Source: an uncultured Clostridia bacterium (GTDB lineage Bacteria > Bacillota > Clostridia > Christensenellales > Borkfalkiaceae). Taken from it: DNA of 64,000 nt. The position numbers and the translations under genes were made by a program. Under the pieces are notes generated by a model that worked only from the letters and a program-made list of their open reading frames with translations, did not search any database and was not told the DNA's origin. The first letter of the stretch is position 1, and each line of letters begins with the position of its first letter. Below are positions 1 through 8,379 of this stretch, one piece after another. The stretch is taken from assembly GCA_934278995.1 (NCBI GenBank), contig CAKQWM010000004.1, positions 124,001 to 188,000 of the forward strand. The letters run 5' to 3'.

Positions 1-2186
1 CCGATAAATATATGGCGGAATACGTAGAGGGTTTTGCTTACTTTGACGACATACACTACGAAGAAATCGATAAAGAAACCTTTGAAACCGAAACCGCCGA
101 TAAAGACAAAGAATACAGCCTTTTTGACGACGACGGTACGGTTAAAGACAAGGAAGACCTGAAGACCAACGAAAACGGCAAAACTTACGTCAAAAACGAA
201 AATAAAAACGCCACTACCGTTAAATACGTTTATTCGCACCTTATGAAGTCGAACGATTTATCGTTAACCTTTACGGGCGCCTATAACAAGGTATATCAGC
301 ATAACCTCGAAGAATACGCCAAAGACGCAGAAAGCGACACGAAAGCCTTTAACCAGATAACGGGCATCGACGGCGTAACCAATCCTTACGGCGAAACGGC
401 AATGACGACTTACGTAAAACTCAGTCAGACGCCGTCAAGTTACACGCTTACTTCGGGTGTTATAGAAATCCCCGCGAAAACGAGAAAACAATTTAACTTC
501 TTAACCAACGTACACGTTGAACTTCAAAATCAACCGGGCGCTAAAATCGACGTCGAAGAAGTAAAAGACGCAGCCGCTTCCGAAGTTTTGGGAACGGCAT
601 CGGTTGCTTCCAACTATAACACCTATTCCACCGATAAACACGAAAACGTCTGGAAAAAGGTAAGCGTATTCGTCGAAAACGACAAAGGCGCTGCAAGATA
701 CATCCGCTTAAAACTTACTCTCGGTTCGACGGATAACGTATTCGGCGCCGCTAATTACGCCTTAACAAAGGGTTACGCGTTATTTACGGGCTTTAACGAG
801 AGAACGCTTCCCGAATCGGAATACGATATCGTTTCTTCCGAAGCGGACTATAAATCAACGATTACCTTGGGTTACGAGTATCCTAACGGTACCGAGGAAA
901 CCGAAAGCGAAACCGATAACTTTGCTTTTACCGCCACGACTTCTACAAAGACCGACCTGACTTATAAACCCGCTACGGGCGTACAAGGCTACACCGGCGT
1001 AGCAGGCAACCACACCATGGTAGGCGGAAACCAAAGCGCTTATACCGCTTCAAACGTTATTTCGGGCGTCGTTTCGAGTAAAAACGCGGCGAATTACGAC
1101 GATTTATCCGGTGAAGAAAAAGCGGCTATCGATAGCTTGAGAAACGGCGAAAACGTTCAACCCCTTATGATTAAAAACGTTACGTCAAACTGCTACGGGT
1201 ATCTCGGTTCTCAACTTACCTTGTCCGCAAACACGACTACGCTCGTTACCGTACAAGTCAAGGTTTTGGACGGCGCGACCGCCAACGTGTATATAGCGAA
1301 CGCCGATCCTCTTTCAAAATTCCCCGTTCTGACGGTTGCAAACAAACCTTTGACGGTAAAGGTAACCAAAGACAACGCTCCTAAGTCGGGCGACAAATGG
1401 GTTACCGTTAACTTCGTCATAACCACCGGCGACAAGGACGTTACCTACAGAGTAGAACTCTGGAACGGTTCGAGAGACGGTCAGGTTCAAAGCCAGGGTA
1501 CGGTATTATTTAACAGCGTAACAACTTCTTCTTCCTCTAACGTAACTGCTTTGAAGGCTCGTATGCAGGCGGAATTCGGAGCGGACGTTGAAGAAACCAG
1601 GTACACAAGGAAGCCTTCCACCGTCAAATATACCGACGAAAACGGCAAAGAAAAAACTTACGAACGTACTTATCTCGAAACCGTCGTTTGCACCGAATAC
1701 AAAAACGGCGCAACTATCTTTGCTTCTTTGGAAACCATAGACGCGCCCGATGAAATCGACGAAACGACTTCAAAAGACGACGATAGCAGCAGTTCTTCCG
1801 ACAGCAGCCAAACCACGGATAACTCGCAAACGGCTAACTGGGCGCTTCAATTAACGTCCATCATAATAGCGGCGGTCTTAGTGGTTGTTCTGGCTATAAT
1901 AATCATCAGGCTTATCGTTAAAAAGAACAAAAAAGCCGAGGTTGCGACCGGAAACTTCTATAACCGCAGCAGCCGTGAACAGGCTCAGGCGCAAATTAAC
2001 GCCAATAAAGCCAGACGCGCAAAACAAGCGGCTAACGCAAAGGCGGAAGAATCCGTAAAACCCGAAGAAAATCAATCTGAGGAAAAACCCGCGGAAACCA
2101 CCGCCGAACCTTCCGAAGCGGAAAATAACGAAGCCGAAGAGGAAGAAAAACCTTACGATTACGATAACCCCGAAAACAACGTTTAA
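1..2186 (+). CDS. Large membrane-anchored surface protein, 5' end outside window
   Basis: The reading frame is open to the left edge, so the N-terminus is missing; the first in-frame Met is at base 12. Counted from that Met, residues 1 to about 590 are Thr/Asn/Asp-rich with beta-strand-like segments and look extracellular. A Ser/Asp linker (about 592-610) follows, then one strong membrane helix (about 611-636), a Lys-rich stop-transfer stretch and an acidic Glu/Ala-rich tail of some 85 residues. The topology is therefore outside-in with a cytoplasmic tail, not LPXTG anchoring. I recognise no family. It may be a lineage-specific adhesin or carbohydrate-binding protein, but that is inference. 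A clear terminator follows. Confidence 0.75.
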   Translation, partial: DKYMAEYVEGFAYFDDIHYEEIDKETFETETADKDKEYSLFDDDGTVKDKEDLKTNENGKTYVKNENKNATTVKYVYSHLMKSNDLSLTFTGAYNKVYQHNLEEYAKDAESDTKAFNQITGIDGVTNPYGETAMTTYVKLSQTPSSYTLTSGVIEIPAKTRKQFNFLTNVHVELQNQPGAKIDVEEVKDAAASEVLGTASVASNYNTYSTDKHENVWKKVSVFVENDKGAARYIRLKLTLGSTDNVFGAANYALTKGYALFTGFNERTLPESEYDIVSSEADYKSTITLGYEYPNGTEETESETDNFAFTATTSTKTDLTYKPATGVQGYTGVAGNHTMVGGNQSAYTASNVISGVVSSKNAANYDDLSGEEKAAIDSLRNGENVQPLMIKNVTSNCYGYLGSQLTLSANTTTLVTVQVKVLDGATANVYIANADPLSKFPVLTVANKPLTVKVTKDNAPKSGDKWVTVNFVITTGDKDVTYRVELWNGSRDGQVQSQGTVLFNSVTTSSSSNVTALKARMQAEFGADVEETRYTRKPSTVKYTDENGKEKTYERTYLETVVCTEYKNGATIFASLETIDAPDEIDETTSKDDDSSSSSDSSQTTDNSQTANWALQLTSIIIAAVLVVVLAIIIIRLIVKKNKKAEVATGNFYNRSSREQAQAQINANKARRAKQAANAKAEESVKPEENQSEEKPAETTAEPSEAENNEAEEEEKPYDYDNPENNV

Positions 2187-2255
2187 TTAACGCGCTTAAT
2201 AGCACGTTCGGTAAAAAACTTAAAAACGCTTAAACCTTGGTTTAAACGTCAAAAC

Positions 2256-2292
2256 TAAAAAGGGAGAGCGAATTTGTCGTTCTCCCTTTTTG
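2256..2292 (+). terminator. Terminator of the surface protein gene
   Basis: Arms AAAAAGGGAGAGCGA and TCGTTCTCCCTTTTT enclose a five-base loop and end in a T run. The hairpin lies 70 bases after the stop codon. Confidence 0.85.
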
Positions 2293-2429
2293 TATGTTTT
2301 TATGTTTCATATCCCTTTTTCTTTTTTCCGTTCTCTCTCCCCTTTTTAACGTTTCTTTTTTACTCCCCTTTTATTTTACTTCTTTTTTTACCGCGTTTTT
2401 GCTTGGCGAAAAATATATTCCTTCGCGTG

Positions 2430-2466
2430 AAAAAAGGCAACGATAGTTAACTTCGTTGCCTTTTTT
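2430..2466 (-). terminator. Terminator of the CvpA-like gene
   Basis: Arms AAAAAAGGCAACGA and TCGTTGCCTTTTTT form a stem with T runs on both strands, so it can work in either direction. It lies about 70 bases after the minus-strand stop at 2536. Confidence 0.75.
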
Positions 2467-2535
2467 ATAACGCGTCGTCAGAAAACTTTTTCTTAAACCG
2501 GCAACGCCGAAAAGTTGTTTTAAAAACAATGAGTT

Positions 2536-4098
2536 TTAAGCGATGCCGAAAAGAGATTTTATGATATCGATATTTTCTTGCGAAGCGTCGGGGTTTTCGG
2601 TTTTGTAATTGTCTATCGCTTCCGCTATCGCCGTTTTTTGTTCTTCCGATACCTTTCCGAGTATGGCTTCGGATTCTTCAGGCATTTCGTCAACGACCGT
2701 TTTTACGCTCGGAAGAACTACTTTAGACTGCATAAGCGCGCCTATAACCTCGTTTGCGTCGGGGTTAGCCTTTTCGTTCGTGGCGTAATTTAAAAGGGTG
2801 TCTATCGCTTCCGCTTCGTTATCGATTGCTTCGTCGGTCATTTTTGCGACCTCGGTCAAGGTGTCGGTTAACACTTTAGAAGCGAGTTTTGATTGATTTT
2901 CGTCAAGCCCCGCGCCTTTCAGAACATCTTCGGAAACGGCGGGAAGAATCATATCGACGGTAGATTCGTCAAGGTCTTTCAAGACGCCTGCCAATTCTTT
3001 GGCGGTGGGAACCGTACCCGCTCCCGAAGAAGAGTCGGAAACGTTGTTAAAATATCTTACCATCGAAAAAACAGATTTCGCGGCTTTGGTAAATTCCTTC
3101 ATTACGGCCGAACAATTATCCTTCGTACACGAAGCGAGTTTATCCAGAACACCGTCCAGAGCGTTTTCGTATCCGGGCGCGTTTTTTGCGACTTCCTGTT
3201 TAAGATTTACGCCGAAAAATTCGTTGCCTGCCTTCCATTCCGCGCCGGCTTTCGCGGCGATTTCCGCTATTATAGTCGAAATAAAATCGGATTTACCTAC
3301 GTCGTCGATAATTGAATTGACGGGCGATAAATCTACCTTAGATAGATCCGAAAAGTCCATCTTTTCAAGCGCCTGCAATTTCGGAAACAGTTTAATTACG
3401 TTTTTTACCTCTTTAAAAGACTCTATTTTACTGCCGCTTTTCGTAGTTACTGTCGAAGAAAAAGTAAACGTGGACCCGGTTAGACCGTAAGTAATTTTAC
3501 CGAAAGCAAAACCGTCTTTTTCCAGATTCGCCATAACTTGCGAAACAGTTTCGTCTTTTTCCACGGCGCCGCTGTTCACGGCTTCGCCGTATATTGCGGG
3601 GACCTCTTTTGCGTAACCGGCAAAAGGCATAAGTGCCATTACGAAAACAAGTACGCCGGTCGCTACCGATACAGCCACGCCGCCGAGCCTTGAAATAAGC
3701 CCCGACTTAACGGGAATAAGTTTTAAAACGCATCTTAATATAAGCGTTACGATGCCGAATAATATATTCCATATAAAGAACAGCATCATAAAAATCAAGG
3801 GACCTAAAAGCCCTTCCGCCAAAGCGATAACCGATTCTTTAGAGGCTTGCAATTCGTTTAATACCGCCGCGCCTTCCTGCGAACTCAGATATTTTTCGAG
3901 TTCACCCGAAACGTACGGTTCGGCGGCTTTAAAAACGAGCGCGAAAGTAGCAAACGCGGCTACGACCGCCAAAACAGTCCCTCCCGCGCGGATAAGCGAT
4001 TTGATAAGCCCCGCTTTTAGTCCCCACAAAACCCTTACCGCAAGCATGACGGCAAAAGCAACGTAAAGACCGATATTGACGTATTTAATATATTCCAT
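2536..4098 (-). CDS. CvpA-family membrane protein with long C-terminal extension
   Basis: The N-terminal 165 residues hold four hydrophobic segments (about 7-27, 33-56, 97-125, 137-160). The stretch GLKAGLIKSLIRAGGTVLAV matches the CvpA (colicin V production) pattern of a small-residue-rich helix after a basic loop. CvpA members are usually 160-200 residues. This protein has 520, and residues 170-520 form a mostly helical, Lys/Asp/Glu/Ala-rich region that I do not recognise. The start follows a good ribosome site (AGAGGAG). The gene stands alone, divergent from the SPFH operon. CvpA proteins are linked to envelope integrity and biofilm formation; the role here is unknown. Confidence 0.65.
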   Translation of the reverse strand: MEYIKYVNIGLYVAFAVMLAVRVLWGLKAGLIKSLIRAGGTVLAVVAAFATFALVFKAAEPYVSGELEKYLSSQEGAAVLNELQASKESVIALAEGLLGPLIFMMLFFIWNILFGIVTLILRCVLKLIPVKSGLISRLGGVAVSVATGVLVFVMALMPFAGYAKEVPAIYGEAVNSGAVEKDETVSQVMANLEKDGFAFGKITYGLTGSTFTFSSTVTTKSGSKIESFKEVKNVIKLFPKLQALEKMDFSDLSKVDLSPVNSIIDDVGKSDFISTIIAEIAAKAGAEWKAGNEFFGVNLKQEVAKNAPGYENALDGVLDKLASCTKDNCSAVMKEFTKAAKSVFSMVRYFNNVSDSSSGAGTVPTAKELAGVLKDLDESTVDMILPAVSEDVLKGAGLDENQSKLASKVLTDTLTEVAKMTDEAIDNEAEAIDTLLNYATNEKANPDANEVIGALMQSKVVLPSVKTVVDEMPEESEAILGKVSEEQKTAIAEAIDNYKTENPDASQENIDIIKSLFGIA

Positions 4099-4229
4099 AT
4101 TAACTCCTCTGTAACAATATATAATATAGCGTACGTATGCGCGCGTGCGCCGCTACGCATATAACCGCTCTTAGTTTTTATTATACACGAACTCAAAAAT
4201 AAAGTCAAGAAGTAAAAACAATCGGCGAC

Positions 4230-4306
4230 GTCATTATGACATTTTTATAAAATCGGCTTTATTTTGTTTGACAGACGGGCGTATGTGTGATATCATTATG
4301 ATATCA
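4230..4306 (+). promoter_or_regulatory. SPFH operon promoter with two related palindromes
   Basis: The promoter is TTGACA (4268-4273), a 17-base spacer and TATCAT (4291-4296). A perfect 9-1-9 palindrome, TGATATCAT-T-ATGATATCA (4288-4306), covers the -10 box. A second palindrome with the same core, GTCAT-T-ATGAC (4230-4240), has its centre 62 bases upstream, about six helical turns. The pair looks like a repressor operator. The ribbon-helix-helix protein encoded in the same operon is the obvious candidate ligand; that link is inference. Confidence 0.65.
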
Positions 4307-4329
4307 ATTTAATTCAAGGAGTTAAAATT

Positions 4330-5355
4330 ATGCAAGAAAAAATTTTATCTAACCGTAAACACGGCGGGCTGGCGCTGTTTTTGATTATTTTAGCATCAAT
4401 CGGCTCAATCGCGTTGTTCGTTGTCGGCGGAGAACTTGCCGAAGGACATTCAGATCCGAAAGGAGGCATTTTTATAGGCGCGGGCGCTTTGATTATGTTT
4501 ATTGCGACGATATGTATTCCGGGACTTAAAATTTTAAGACCTCAGGAAGCGCTTGTTTTAACGCTTTTCGGCAAATACGCAGGCACAATCAAAGGGGAAG
4601 GTTTTTACTTCGTCAACCCCTTCTGTTCGGCGGTAAACCCGGCGGCGGCAACAAAACTCAAACAGAGCGGCGACGTAAACGTTGCGGCGGCAATTACCTC
4701 GTCGAACGCTCAACAAAGCGGAGCGGAATCAGCCACTTTAAGCAAAAAGATTTCTCTTAAAATCATGACTTTAAACAATAACCGCCAAAAAATCAACGAT
4801 TGCCTCGGGAACCCCGTAGAAATCGGTATTGCGGTTATGTGGAAGGTCGTCGATACCGCAAAAGCGGTGTTCAACGTAGATAACTACAAGGAATATTTGT
4901 CCCTTCAATGCGACAGCGCTTTAAGAAACATCGTAAGAATTTACCCTTACGACGTAGCGCCGAACGTCGATACGACCGGCGACGGGATTTTCGACGAAGG
5001 CAGTTTAAGAGGCTCAGCCGAAGTAGTTTCCAACCGTATTAAAGAAGAAATTCAAACCAAAGTGGAAATTGCGGGCTTAGAAGTTATCGAAGCAAGAATC
5101 ACCTATCTTGCGTACGCGCCCGAAATAGCCGCGGTAATGTTACAACGTCAGCAGGCGTCCGCTATAATCGACGCAAGAAAAATGATAGTTGACGGCGCCG
5201 TAGGCATGGTTGAAATGGCTCTTGAAAGACTTGAAAAAAATACCGAAATCAATCTCGACGACGAAAGAAAAGCCGCAATGATATCAAACCTTCTTGTGGT
5301 CTTATGCGGAAATAAGGACGCTCAGCCCATAGTAAATTCCGGTTCTATCTATTGA
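4330..5355 (+). CDS. SPFH/Band 7 domain protein
   Basis: Two N-terminal hydrophobic segments (about 15-35 and 46-67) are followed by an SPFH domain that opens with QEALVLTLFGKYAGTIKGEG, the typical Band 7 entry (a surface strand, then GKY, then a GEGFYFVNPF turn). A long helical region follows. SPFH proteins (prohibitin, stomatin, flotillin relatives) assemble into ring-like membrane scaffolds. At 341 residues the size fits the bacterial short form. The ribosome site AAGGAG sits 8 bases before the ATG. It is the first gene of a three-gene operon in which each start overlaps the preceding stop, so the three products are probably made together. The cargo or partner is unknown. Confidence 0.85.
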   Translation: MQEKILSNRKHGGLALFLIILASIGSIALFVVGGELAEGHSDPKGGIFIGAGALIMFIATICIPGLKILRPQEALVLTLFGKYAGTIKGEGFYFVNPFCSAVNPAAATKLKQSGDVNVAAAITSSNAQQSGAESATLSKKISLKIMTLNNNRQKINDCLGNPVEIGIAVMWKVVDTAKAVFNVDNYKEYLSLQCDSALRNIVRIYPYDVAPNVDTTGDGIFDEGSLRGSAEVVSNRIKEEIQTKVEIAGLEVIEARITYLAYAPEIAAVMLQRQQASAIIDARKMIVDGAVGMVEMALERLEKNTEINLDDERKAAMISNLLVVLCGNKDAQPIVNSGSIY

Positions 5356-5546
5356 TGGCGGACGAAAAAAAACAAATTCCGTTAAGGGTATCGGCAAGTT
5401 TGTATAAAGAACTGTCTCGTTGGGCTGAGGACGAATTCAGATCTATAAACGGACAAATAGAATACCTTTTGACCGAAGCGGTTAAAAAACGAAGAAACGA
5501 AAAGATTGCAAGTAACGAAGAATACCTCAAAGAGGAGAAAAAATGA
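5355..5546 (+). CDS. Arc-type ribbon-helix-helix protein
   Basis: This is a 63-residue protein. Residues about 7-14 (QIPLRVSA) form the beta strand, and LYKELSRWAEDEF and RSINGQIEYLLTEAVKKR form the two helices of an Arc/MetJ-like ribbon-helix-helix fold. A Lys/Glu-rich tail follows. The ATG at 5355 shares its first base with the SPFH stop codon; a TTG three bases earlier is less likely as the start. RHH proteins bind DNA as dimers at palindromes or repeats. Two matching palindromes lie in the operon promoter, so autoregulation is a reasonable inference. No separate toxin gene is recognisable; the next gene encodes a membrane protein. Confidence 0.75.
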   Translation: MADEKKQIPLRVSASLYKELSRWAEDEFRSINGQIEYLLTEAVKKRRNEKIASNEEYLKEEKK

Positions 5547-6055
5547 GAACGGTTTTCGACGTTTTATCCTACCTTGTGTTTATCGCTTCAGTGATTATGT
5601 TTGTACTGAATTTAAGGCTTTTTAAATTCAGGGCGCATAATCTTTGGGTAAGAAAAAAAGAGGAAATCGAGAAAGGTTCCGACAAAAAAGTCGAAAACGC
5701 TTATTTGTGGTTACAGACGAAAATTCTGTTGTGTATATTGCCGTTTTTCGTAGTATCCCTGCTATGCTTGTTTTTCGGAAGCGCGCCGAAAGAAATAGAA
5801 GGAGATCTTCCTCCCGCCATGACCGCGGTAATCGTAGTTTTTATTTTTATTTACGTTATCGGCGGAACGGCATTATTCGTTTATTTCAAAAAAACTGCGC
5901 TTAAATACCGCTTTATGATGAAACCGGAAAGTCTCAAAGATGTTCGTTCGCGCAACGCAAGAAGCGGAGCGCTCGGTTTCGTGATTGTCTTTTATCAATC
6001 GCTTATAATGTTTTTCACTGCGTTGACTTTTATAAGCAATTTAGGCTTCGTATAA
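5543..6055 (+). CDS. Small four-helix membrane protein
   Basis: This 170-residue protein has four hydrophobic segments, near residues 8-26, 58-80, 92-120 and 145-166, separated by charged loops. It overlaps the RHH gene by four bases (ATGA) and has its own ribosome site (GAGGAG), so it is the last gene of the SPFH operon. I do not recognise the family. From its position it may be a membrane partner of the SPFH scaffold. A strong terminator follows. Confidence 0.65.
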   Translation: MRTVFDVLSYLVFIASVIMFVLNLRLFKFRAHNLWVRKKEEIEKGSDKKVENAYLWLQTKILLCILPFFVVSLLCLFFGSAPKEIEGDLPPAMTAVIVVFIFIYVIGGTALFVYFKKTALKYRFMMKPESLKDVRSRNARSGALGFVIVFYQSLIMFFTALTFISNLGFV

Positions 6056-6065
6056 ACAACGTACC

Positions 6066-6102
6066 AAAAAGGGAAACGACCAAAATCGTTTCCCTTTTTT
6101 TC
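6066..6102 (+). terminator. Terminator of the SPFH operon
   Basis: Arms AAAAAGGGAAACGA and TCGTTTCCCTTTTT close a six-base loop and end in seven T. It starts 11 bases after the stop codon. Confidence 0.9.
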
Positions 6103-6124
6103 TGCGATATTTTACGGTTTGATA

Positions 6125-6138
6125 TTGCAATATTGCAA
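6125..6138. repeat. Perfect 14-bp palindrome
   Basis: TTGCAATATTGCAA lies directly upstream of repeat copy 1 and between two convergent genes. No function is evident. Confidence 0.5.
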
Positions 6139-6140
6139 AA

Positions 6141-6164
6141 TAACAGGCTTATAGCCCGACTTTT
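6141..6164 (+). repeat. TATA-centred dispersed repeat, copy 1
   Basis: Class 1 copy: left word AACAGGCT, then TATA, GCCCGAC and TTTT. It lies between convergent genes. The downstream ATATAAGCC at 6179 can pair with GGCTTATA of this copy. Confidence 0.75.
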
Positions 6165-6193
6165 AATACAAAAAGCATATAAGCCGATATAGT

Positions 6194-7087
6194 TTAAAAC
6201 GATAATTTAAAGCCGAAACAAAGTAAAATTATCGAGAAAAGAAGCGGTAAAATTACCTGATGCGCTATATAAACCAAAAGGCTGTGCCTTCCGGCAAAAG
6301 TGATAAAATTATTTTTATAATCGCCTTTTACTATCAATGATTTTCTGTCTTTATACAGCCATTTGCCCAAAAACACGCCCAAAAATATTTGTCCGCCGTA
6401 AAACAGAAGGGAATAACTGTCGCTTCCGACCTCGTAAATGCCGACGACGGTTTTTAAAAATAACGTTACAAACGGTTCTTGTCCGTAAGAAGCAGGTTGA
6501 ACTTTAGGGTTTATGAAACTAACGTACGCGCCCGTCGCCGTCAGAATAACGCCCAGCCCGAGATATATCCATTTATTATCGAAGGGTAAATTTTCGGTGA
6601 TAAATTCTATCGCGGAAATCAGTAAAATCGTTACGGAAATGCAATGAAGTATGCCGAAAACTATCGTCAGATCCCTGTCGTTTATCATTTTGCCGAAAAC
6701 AAAGGTTACGAGAGTTAAAAACATGGCGACGGCAAATAATTTTATCCCTCTTTTGAAGTTATTTCTCGAAAAAGAACAACTTATACCCGTAAGAGCAAGG
6801 AATAAAAACAAAATGAAATATCTTACGTCTATTCTGACCTGCCAGTTCCAGAAAGTCCTCGCAAATTTATAAATCGACGCGGTAAAATCCAACTTATACG
6901 GATAATCTTTAAACATATCCGCCAACAGATACCCCAAGTCGTACATTGCGTGATCAAGTACCATTATTATAATGGCGATACCGCGGATAAAATCTATTTC
7001 GGTAATTCTCCGTTTAAGTTTTTCTCTTTTTAAACTGTCTTTATCGGTCTTTTTTTTGGTTGAAATATTAACGTTTTCTTCCGTCAT
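6194..7087 (-). CDS. HGSNAT-like (DUF1624) membrane acyltransferase
   Basis: This 297-residue membrane protein carries EIDFIRGIAIIIMVLDHAMYD near residues 28-48. That is the first-helix signature (acidic residue, RG, then a helix with His) of the DUF1624 / heparan-alpha-glucosaminide N-acetyltransferase catalytic family. Several further membrane helices follow. Members move acyl groups across or within the membrane; the substrate here is unknown. I chose the start at 7087 because AAGGAG precedes it; the longer frame up to 7177 runs through a dispersed repeat and a terminator. A second member of the family lies at 10481-11413. It is downstream of plsX but separated from it by a hairpin. Confidence 0.7.
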   Translation of the reverse strand: MTEENVNISTKKKTDKDSLKREKLKRRITEIDFIRGIAIIIMVLDHAMYDLGYLLADMFKDYPYKLDFTASIYKFARTFWNWQVRIDVRYFILFLFLALTGISCSFSRNNFKRGIKLFAVAMFLTLVTFVFGKMINDRDLTIVFGILHCISVTILLISAIEFITENLPFDNKWIYLGLGVILTATGAYVSFINPKVQPASYGQEPFVTLFLKTVVGIYEVGSDSYSLLFYGGQIFLGVFLGKWLYKDRKSLIVKGDYKNNFITFAGRHSLLVYIAHQVILPLLFSIILLCFGFKLSF

Positions 7088-7117
7088 AAACGCGCCACTC
7101 CTTAAAAATAATGTCAA

Positions 7118-7140
7118 TAACGGGCTTATAGCCCTATTTT
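7118..7140 (+). repeat. TATA-centred dispersed repeat, copy 2
   Basis: Class 1 copy: AACGGGCT, TATA, GCCCTA, then T run. The halves CGGGC and GCCC are complementary. It lies between plsX and the DUF1624 gene. Confidence 0.75.
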
Positions 7141-7151
7141 TTATCGATATG

Positions 7152-7184
7152 CAAAAAAACACAAACGGACGCAACATTGCGTCC
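7152..7184 (-). terminator. Probable terminator after plsX
   Basis: On the minus strand the stem GGACGCA / TGCGTCC is followed by GTTTGTGTTTTTTT. It lies just after the plsX stop. Confidence 0.7.
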
Positions 7185-7195
7185 GCGCGTAAATT

Positions 7196-8224
7196 TTAAG
7201 TTAAATTGTCGTCTTTCGTTTCCTCTTTAAGTCCTTCGGTGATAGCAACTCTTAAGCCCGTTTTTTCCATATTATAGGCTTGTTCGATGCATTTACAAAC
7301 CGCTTTGGAATTACTTGAGCCGTGTCCCTTGACGACGGTTTTTGAAACGCCTAAAAGAGCCGCCCCGCCGTAATTGTTGTAGTCCATTTTGCGTTTTACG
7401 GCATAAAGGTCCTTCTTTAAAAACAGAGCGCAAAGTTTGGTTTTCAGGTTTTTCATAAGAGTGCTTTTAACGAGTTTCATGGTATCCATGCACGCGCCCT
7501 CGGTCGCTTTCAATAAAATATTCCCTGAAAAACCGTCGCAAACTATCAAATCGAAATTGCCCGACAAATACTCTCTCGCCTCGGCGTTTCCGACGAAGTT
7601 TATGTGTTTATTCTGCTTTAATAACCGATAGGTTTCCTTTCTTAAATTATCGCCTTTGTTTTCTTCCGTTCCGATGTTCAGAAGCCCGACTCTCGGATTT
7701 TTAACGCCGAAGGCTTTTTCGAGATAAAAACTCCCCATCGTGGCGAATTGATCTATCTGGTAACTGTAACACTCGGCGTTCGCGCCGCTGTCGCACAAAG
7801 CGACAAGCCCTTTATCCGAAAGCGTCGGCGCGACGGGAACGAGCGCCGGACGGGATACGCCTTTGATGCGACCTATCCTCGTTATAGCGCCGACCAAAAT
7901 AGCGCCCGTTGAGCCTATGGAAACAAGCCCGCCGTAGTCGTCTGAAGAACGCAAAAGTTCATACGCTTTAACTAAAGAACTTTCTTTTTTGTTTCTTATG
8001 GCGTCGGTAGGTCTGTCGTTGCAGGTAATAACGTCGGTTGCGTCAATCGTTTCGAGACGGGTTTTATCGTATTTATATTTGACGAGTAATTCATCGATCT
8101 GCTTTTCGGGACCGATAAGCGTAATATGTAAATCTGAAATTTCGTTAAGCGCCTTAACCGCGCCTTCAACGTTTACGAAAGGGCTTTTATCCCCTCCCAT
8201 TGCGTCAACTATTATCTTAATCAT
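7196..8224 (-). CDS. plsX: Phosphate acyltransferase PlsX
   Basis: PlsX makes acyl-phosphate from acyl-ACP for phospholipid synthesis at the membrane surface. The start IIVDAMGGDKSP and the later motifs IGSTGAILVGA and CDGFSGNILLKATEG are diagnostic. The length of 342 residues is normal. AAGAGG precedes the ATG. In many Bacillota plsX sits in a fapR-plsX-fabD-acpP cluster. Here it is separate: acpP is 27 kb away and no fapR, fabD or rpmF is adjacent. Confidence 0.95.
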   Translation of the reverse strand: MIKIIVDAMGGDKSPFVNVEGAVKALNEISDLHITLIGPEKQIDELLVKYKYDKTRLETIDATDVITCNDRPTDAIRNKKESSLVKAYELLRSSDDYGGLVSIGSTGAILVGAITRIGRIKGVSRPALVPVAPTLSDKGLVALCDSGANAECYSYQIDQFATMGSFYLEKAFGVKNPRVGLLNIGTEENKGDNLRKETYRLLKQNKHINFVGNAEAREYLSGNFDLIVCDGFSGNILLKATEGACMDTMKLVKSTLMKNLKTKLCALFLKKDLYAVKRKMDYNNYGGAALLGVSKTVVKGHGSSNSKAVCKCIEQAYNMEKTGLRVAITEGLKEETKDDNLT

Positions 8225-8239
8225 TTCTAACCTCTTAAA

Positions 8240-8293
8240 GCGTAAATTTTACGCCCGTATCTATATGGTACCATTTACCCGAAGTATTGTCAA
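8240..8293 (-). promoter_or_regulatory. plsX promoter with palindromes
   Basis: On the minus strand TTGACA (8288-8293), 17 bases, then TACCAT (8265-8270). A perfect palindrome ATGGTACCAT (8265-8274) covers the -10 box. A second palindrome, GCGTAAA-T-TTTACGC (8240-8254), lies just before the ribosome site. The sequence is not an obvious FapR site. Confidence 0.6.
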
Positions 8294-8350
8294 GTTATAT
8301 TCCGTGAAAAGTTTATGATGTCGGTTAAAACCAAAAACTATATTTTATAA

Positions 8351-8372
8351 AAAAGTCGGGCTATAAGCCTGT
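8351..8372 (-). repeat. TATA-centred dispersed repeat, copy 3
   Basis: Class 1 copy on the minus strand: ACAGGCT, TATA, GCCCGAC, TTTT. It lies just after the stop of the TIGR04076 gene. Confidence 0.75.
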
Positions 8373-8379
8373 TTTTGCA

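Larger units (their letters stand above)
2187..2535. other. Intergenic region between convergent genes
   Basis: This gap of about 350 bases holds no gene that I can see. It contains two intrinsic terminators, one for each flanking gene. Between them lies a plus-strand pyrimidine-rich stretch, roughly 2281-2400, made almost entirely of T and C runs. Confidence 0.6.

Noticed and set aside
5352..5546. RHH gene as a toxin-antitoxin antitoxin
   Set aside because: No toxin-like partner is visible; the neighbours are an SPFH protein and a four-helix membrane protein.
7088..7177. Upstream extension of the DUF1624 gene
   Set aside because: It would translate through the dispersed repeat and a terminator; AAGGAG marks the start at 7087.
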